Notes under the pieces: generated by a model
What the model was told of the DNA's origin: nothing
The model's database searches: none
The model's input: only the letters and a program-made list of their open reading frames with translations
Made by a program: the position numbers and the translations under genes
Assembly (NCBI GenBank): GCA_964505725.1
Contig: CAZDJK010000098.1
Span: 1-23,209 of the forward strand
Origin: CAVRJC01 sp964505725
GTDB lineage: Bacteria; Actinomycetota; Acidimicrobiia; IMCC26256; DASPTH01
Direction: 5' to 3'
DNA: 23,209 bases
Shown here: piece by piece, positions 20,358 through 23,209 of the stretch
How the letters are laid out: each line of letters opens with the position of its first letter
Position numbering within the stretch: the stretch's first letter is position 1

Positions 20358-21863
20358 TTGCTCTCGGTTCTCCGTGCCCATCGGTCCCGGTTGCGATCGT
20401 TCGCACCGCTGAGTACCGATCGCCCGAGCATTCGGGCCCACCTCGAAGGACGCGAGATCTCCACATCACCGCCCACATTCGCCGAGCTCGGCGTACCTGC
20501 CCGGCTCCAGGCCGAGCTCGACCGAGGCGGCCTCGATACGCCGTTTCCCATCCAGATTGCGGTCCTCCCCGACGCGTTCGCCGGACGTGACATCTTGGGC
20601 CGGGCACCGACCGGTTCCGGAAAGACGCTGGCCTTCGGGCTCCCGCTCGTGACCGGTATCAGCGCCGCGTCGCGACGCCGTCCGACCGGCCTCGTTCTCA
20701 CGCCGACACGCGAGCTCGCGAGCCAGATCGAAGACGCACTGCGCCCGCTCGCCGTGTGCGAAAGCCGCAGCACCACCAGCGTGTTCGGCGGAGTCGGATA
20801 CGGGCCCCAACGACGCGCGCTCGACCGAGGCGCCGACATCGTCGTCGCGTGCCCGGGTCGCCTCGAAGACCTGATGGAGCAAGGCGCGTTGCGTCTCGAT
20901 CACGTCGAGGTGCTCGTCATCGACGAAGCCGATCGCATGGCCGACATGGGTTTCCTGCCCGCCGTCCGGCGGATCTTGCGAGCGGCCGGATCACGTCGCC
21001 AGGTCATGCTGTTCTCCGCCACGCTGGACCGTGCGGTCACCAGCCTCGCCGACGAGTTCGACCTGGACTGCGCGCTCCACGACGTCGTCGAGCCCCACAC
21101 CGACGCGCGCGACGCCCGTCACCTGTTCTGGGACGTGGCCCGCGGTGATCGCGTCCGCCACGCCGCCAGCGTCGCAACGACCGTGTCGTCGACCTTCTTC
21201 TTCTGTCGGACACGGCGCAGCGCCGATCGCCTTGCGAAGCAGCTCGCGCATCTCGGAATCGGCGCCGCGCCGATTCACGGTGGGCGAAGCCAGCCGCAGC
21301 GAACCCGCGCACTCGACTCGTTTCGCAGGGGGGAGATCCGCGCCCTCGTCGCGACTGACGTCGCCGCTCGCGGCATCCACGTCGACAGCGTCTCTGCAGT
21401 CGTTCACTTCGATCCGCCCGCCGACCACGCCACGTACCTCCACCGCTCCGGACGGACCGCCCGCGCCGGCGCGACGGGCGTCGTGGTGTCGTTCGTCGAC
21501 GCGAGCGATCGCTCCGCCGCCACATCTCTCCAGCGGACCCTCGGCATCCGAACCGCGCTCGCGCCGGCGAATGCGACGACTCTGCTCGAGAACCCCGTGC
21601 CGAACACGGCTGCGAGCGCCACCCGGCGCACGAAGCATCGGCACATGACGAAAGGACCCACCATGCCCACAGGAACCGTGAAGTTCTTCAATGCCGAAAA
21701 GGGCTTCGGCTTCATCACCCAGGCGGAAGGCGAGGACGTCTTCGTGCACTTCTCCAACATCGCCGGCGACGGTTATCGATCGCTCGACGAAGGCCAGCGC
21801 GTCGAGTTCGAGATCGGCCCTGGCCGCAAGGGACCTGAGGCGCTCAACGTCCGCGCCGTCTGA
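20358..21863 (+). CDS. DEAD-box RNA helicase fused in frame to a C-terminal cold-shock domain
   Basis: A 501-residue open frame without interruption. Helicase motifs are in order: Q-motif region FAELGV...TPFPIQ; motif I APTGSGKT (83-90); Ia PTRELA; Ib CPGR; II DEAD (189-192); III SAT; IV FFFCRT; V ATDVAARGIHVD; VI HRSGRTARAG. After a linker rich in Ala, Thr and Arg, residues 436-501 are a complete cold-shock domain with KGFGFI and DVFVHF motifs. DEAD-box proteins unwind RNA, and CspA domains hold it single-stranded. The first start is TTG 20358, with TTG 20391 an alternative; neither has a strong Shine-Dalgarno, and the helicase core starts near residue 41. An internal start at 21663 may also yield free Csp. 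Confidence 0.85.
   Translation: MLSVLRAHRSRLRSFAPLSTDRPSIRAHLEGREISTSPPTFAELGVPARLQAELDRGGLDTPFPIQIAVLPDAFAGRDILGRAPTGSGKTLAFGLPLVTGISAASRRRPTGLVLTPTRELASQIEDALRPLAVCESRSTTSVFGGVGYGPQRRALDRGADIVVACPGRLEDLMEQGALRLDHVEVLVIDEADRMADMGFLPAVRRILRAAGSRRQVMLFSATLDRAVTSLADEFDLDCALHDVVEPHTDARDARHLFWDVARGDRVRHAASVATTVSSTFFFCRTRRSADRLAKQLAHLGIGAAPIHGGRSQPQRTRALDSFRRGEIRALVATDVAARGIHVDSVSAVVHFDPPADHATYLHRSGRTARAGATGVVVSFVDASDRSAATSLQRTLGIRTALAPANATTLLENPVPNTAASATRRTKHRHMTKGPTMPTGTVKFFNAEKGFGFITQAEGEDVFVHFSNIAGDGYRSLDEGQRVEFEIGPGRKGPEALNVRAV
21663..21863 (+). CDS. Cold-shock domain protein, possible internal translation start inside the helicase frame
   Basis: ATG at 21663 is preceded by AAAGGA about seven bases upstream and would give a 66-residue free cold-shock protein (MPTGTVKFFNAEKG...), exactly the size of a normal CspA and the same as the paralogue at 8611-8811. 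A second ATG at 21645 would add six residues (MTKGPT). The cold-shock domain may therefore be made both as the tail of the helicase and as a separate protein. The alternative is that this is a normal csp gene whose upstream helicase has lost its stop codon. The gene ends at 21861-21863; no clear terminator follows. Confidence 0.65.
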   Translation: MPTGTVKFFNAEKGFGFITQAEGEDVFVHFSNIAGDGYRSLDEGQRVEFEIGPGRKGPEALNVRAV

Positions 21864-21917
21864 TCCGCACACACGCTGCCCGCGGCCGCGATCAATGGCT
21901 GACGGCGACCCGGAGCC

Positions 21918-21982
21918 TCGGCTACCGTCACGGCTGTCCCACCTCGCTGCATCTGGTAGCGCGACCGAGCTCGGGAGGTCCC
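21918..21982 (+). promoter_or_regulatory. Promoter/leader of DUF2630 unit 2
   Basis: TCGGCTACCGTC with TACCGT (-10 type) at 21923-21928 repeats the 12-mer seen upstream of DUF2630 unit 1. The leader ends with GGGAGG four bases before the leader-peptide ATG at 21983. Confidence 0.55.
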
Positions 21983-22021
21983 ATGCAGTGGTGGTGTCGT
22001 CGACCGCGGATCGTGCCGTGA
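21983..22021 (+). CDS. 12-residue leader peptide overlapping DUF2630 gene 2
   Basis: ATG at 21983 after GGGAGG reads MQWWCRRPRIVP and stops with TGA at 22019-22021, overlapping the GTG (22018) of the DUF2630 gene. It matches the unit-1 leader in length and in its P-R-I-x-P ending. The two Trp, one Cys and three Arg codons could make it sensitive to charged-tRNA supply, but the other copy lacks Trp and Cys, so attenuation by those residues is unlikely to be the shared mechanism. Confidence 0.7.
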   Translation: MQWWCRRPRIVP

Positions 22022-22269
22022 GCACCGAGTCGTCGAGCGGTGCCGCCAGCCTCGAGCGTCGGATGAACCGCCTCGCGTCGGAACGCACCCACTTCTTCGG
22101 CACGGCGGGAACCTCCGCCGGACTGTCGAGGCCCGAGCAGGCCCGGCTGAAGACCATCGAGCGAGAGCTCGACGATTGCTTCGTGCTCCGCCGCCAGCAG
22201 CGCGCGGCTCGCGATGCCCACCGCTTCTCCGACCGGTTCGCGTCGCCGCCGCTGAGGCGAGCGACGTGA
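22018..22269 (+). CDS. DUF2630-like small protein, copy 2
   Basis: An 83-residue paralogue of the protein at 13303. The core reads LERRMNRLASERTHFFG...LSRPEQARLKTIERELDDCFVLRRQQRAARDA and is nearly the same as copy 1 over the second helix. The GTG start (22018) overlaps the leader-peptide stop, and its own stop (TGA 22267-22269) overlaps the GTG of the next small gene. The unit is thus a chain of three translationally coupled frames. The function of DUF2630 proteins is unknown. No transmembrane segment or signal peptide is present. Confidence 0.83.
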   Translation: MSTESSSGAASLERRMNRLASERTHFFGTAGTSAGLSRPEQARLKTIERELDDCFVLRRQQRAARDAHRFSDRFASPPLRRAT

Positions 22270-22451
22270 GCAGTCGCACTCGCAAGCCCGACTCGTCGGA
22301 CCGTCAGGGCAATTCCGGCCCGGCCGACCCGGCCGACCCGGCCGACCCTGCCGAGCTCGCTGCGGCGCGCCAGCGCGCTCGCGAACGCGCCGGTGAAGAG
22401 GATCCGGTGCGTGGCGCGGGGGCTACCAAGGGCGCGCCCAGCAACCGGTAA
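22266..22451 (+). CDS. Small Pro/Ala/Asp-rich hypothetical protein
   Basis: A 61-residue protein starting at GTG 22266, overlapping the DUF2630 stop by four bases, and ending with TAA. The N-terminus is basic (SSRTRKPDSSDRQ). A central PAD repeat (ADPADPADPAE) is encoded by a 9-bp tandem repeat, and an Arg-rich stretch follows (AAARQRARERAGEEDP). The likely state is disordered plus a short helix. The family is not recognised. The coupled overlap is the main reason to call it a gene. Confidence 0.6.
   Translation: MSSRTRKPDSSDRQGNSGPADPADPADPAELAAARQRARERAGEEDPVRGAGATKGAPSNR
22320..22355. repeat. 9-bp tandem repeat CCGGCCGAC, three perfect copies and one degenerate
   Basis: Perfect units at 22320-22328, 22329-22337 and 22338-22346, then CCTGCCGAG at 22347-22355. 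It is in frame and encodes the PAD repeat of the small protein; copy number may vary between strains. Confidence 0.85.
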
Positions 22452-22454
22452 CCG

Positions 22455-22508
22455 CGCGCTGGCGGTCGGTGAACGAGAAGTCGATGCCGAGATCGACCTT
22501 GGCGGGAT
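22455..22508 (-). pseudogene. Possible N-terminal remnant of an acyl-CoA dehydrogenase
   Basis: The minus strand reads KVDLGIDFSFTDRQRAV. The part IDFSFTDRQRAV resembles the first residues of acyl-CoA dehydrogenases (M-D-F-x-x-T-x-E/x-Q-R-A), with ATC where the start codon would be. The frame then enters the end of the small gene on the other strand. The match is very short, so this is tentative. Confidence 0.3.
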
Positions 22509-22735
22509 TCAGGGCGCGGAGACCTGGGCGACGATCGCGGCGCCGTCGATCCAGACCTGTTCGCGGCTGATCAGGCCGTCGGTGAACTCGAAGACGTGGA
22601 AGATCCGGAAGCTCACGCGCCGGTCGTTTCCTGGTAGGCCGAGGAATCGCCGATCGCCGTGCCGGTCATCGTCTGCTCGAGCAGCATCGTGTCGCCCTCG
22701 AACCACCGGTGCAGCCTGCTCACGTCAAGACGGCG
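22509..22735 (-). pseudogene. SnoaL/NTF2-like protein, frameshifted C-terminal remnant
   Basis: Minus strand. One frame gives RWFEGDTMLLEQTMTGTAIG (upstream part), and another gives FLGLPGNDRRVSFRIFHVFE, then FTDGLISREQVWIDGAAIV, ending with TGA at 22509-22511. Together they follow the second half of a SnoaL-like polyketide-cyclase/NTF2 fold protein (M-TGT...G-P.G..V.FR..HVFEF.DG.I..E.VW.D). One frameshift near 22650-22665 is needed, and the N-terminal half is missing. This is a broken gene. Confidence 0.6.
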
Positions 22736-22947
22736 GTCAACACGGTCGTCGAACCGCTACGCGAACAGCTCCGCGCGCAGGACGTCGACCGCGTCGCCCA
22801 CGCGCTGGCCTCGTCGTCGGGACCGAAGCGATGATCGCGCTCACCGACGGCGTCGGACTCGACACGGACACGGCAAAGACCGCCATGCTCGACACCGGCC
22901 GCTGGTTGCTCACCGGCGCCCTCACCGAACTTCGAACCAGCACATGA
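22728..22947 (+). pseudogene. TetR family regulator, frameshifted C-terminal remnant
   Basis: Plus strand. VKTAVNTVVEPLREQLRAQD, then VDRVAHALA in one frame, continue as LVVGTEAMIALTDGVGLDTD...WLLTGALTELRTST in another, stopping at TGA 22945-22947. The A-L-V-V-G-T-E-A-M...D-x-x-G-L-D-x-x-x-A block is typical of the ligand-binding C-terminal domain of TetR regulators. A frameshift near 22805 and loss of the DNA-binding domain make it a pseudogene. Confidence 0.55.
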
Positions 22948-23209
22948 GCAACAGGCTTGCAAAGGGGAAAACGTGGGTTCGTGGCGGCTCTACGCTGCCC
23001 GAACGCGCGCCTATGGGCGCTTCAGGTCGATGCTGCCTCTCGCTCACGCTGTCGGAACCGCGTGGTCCAACTGCGACGTCGCCGCCGTCGGCCAGGAGCG
23101 TGCTGCCGGTCATGAACATCGCGAGATCGCTCGCGCAGAAGAGCGCGACGCGCGCGACGTCGTCGGGCACGCCGACACGGCCAAGTGGCAGGCGCTGCGC
23201 GAAAGAGTC
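22922..23209 (-). CDS. Short-chain dehydrogenase/reductase, C-terminal part (cut by window edge)
   Basis: The minus-strand frame is open from the window end. It reads RLPLGRVGVPDDVARVALFCASDLAMFMTGSTLLADGGDVA, the usual C-terminal block of SDR enzymes (P-L-G-R-x-G-x-P-D-D-V-A...L-A-S-D...x-T-G-x-x-L-x-x-D-G-G). Normal SDRs end within a few residues of D-G-G. Here the frame runs on for about 50 more residues of unrelated composition and stops antisense to the TetR remnant, so the original end has probably been lost. Whether the rest of the gene is intact cannot be seen. Confidence 0.65.
   Translation of the reverse strand, partial: DSFAQRLPLGRVGVPDDVARVALFCASDLAMFMTGSTLLADGGDVAVGPRGSDSVSERQHRPEAPIGARSGSVEPPRTHVFPFASLLLMCWFEVR

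Noticed and set aside
22320..22355. Tandem repeat as a CRISPR-like array
   Set aside because: The units are 9 bp, in frame and without spacers: a coding PAD repeat.

Overview
The window is high-GC DNA with strongly GC-biased third codon positions. Gene content includes GAF-ANTAR proteins, a furA-katG pair, DUF2630 proteins, many lipid/CoA-metabolism genes and probable leaderless or GTG/TTG starts. This points to an actinobacterium, perhaps of the Acidimicrobiia type; the lineage is inference from style and content only. No rRNA, tRNA, CRISPR array, insertion sequence or phage gene was recognised.

Layout. 1-6473 (+ strand) is a catabolic cluster: the tail of an amidohydrolase, a double CaiB/BaiF CoA-transferase, a second amidohydrolase, a thiolase-fold protein without thiolase cysteines paired with a DUF35/OB-fold zinc-ribbon protein (the Ltp2/ChsH2-type aldolase arrangement), and an SMP-30-like lactonase. 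6507-7913 (-) is an APH-like phosphotransferase with a DUF6285-type tail. 8123-8811 (+) holds an RsbW-like ATPase and a cold-shock protein. 8851-11431 (-) reads as one operon: acyl desaturase, two small unknown proteins, and a NYN nuclease with two LOTUS-like domains. 11648-13560 (+) has a leader peptide, two tandem GAF-ANTAR regulators, and a DUF2630 protein behind its own leader peptide. 13599-15202 (-) is a membrane protein overlapping a second desaturase. 15412-17528 has a truncated amidohydrolase, DUF1801, a SufR-like regulator and an unrecognised broken gene. 17527-20197 (-) is furA-katG. 20358-22451 (+) has a DEAD-box helicase fused in frame to a cold-shock domain, then a second leader peptide/DUF2630 unit and a small Pro/Ala/Asp-rich protein. 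22452-23209 is a graveyard of gene fragments (acyl-CoA dehydrogenase-like, SnoaL-like, TetR, SDR).

The most interesting signal is a gapless 26-nt element present three times (11454-11479 minus, 11606-11631 plus, 15224-15249 minus; 20 of 26 positions invariant). In every copy it sits just upstream of a GAGG Shine-Dalgarno and can fold into a hairpin that buries that Shine-Dalgarno. The three copies serve the two desaturase transcripts and the GAF-ANTAR transcript lying between them. This looks like an RNA regulon linking membrane-lipid desaturation to an RNA-binding-type regulator, in a neighbourhood that also contains two cold-shock domain proteins and a DEAD-box helicase. A second signal is a pair of 12-codon leader peptides, each ending P-R-I-x-P, whose stop codon overlaps the GTG start of a DUF2630 gene. 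Both proposals rest on reading the sequence and have not been tested.
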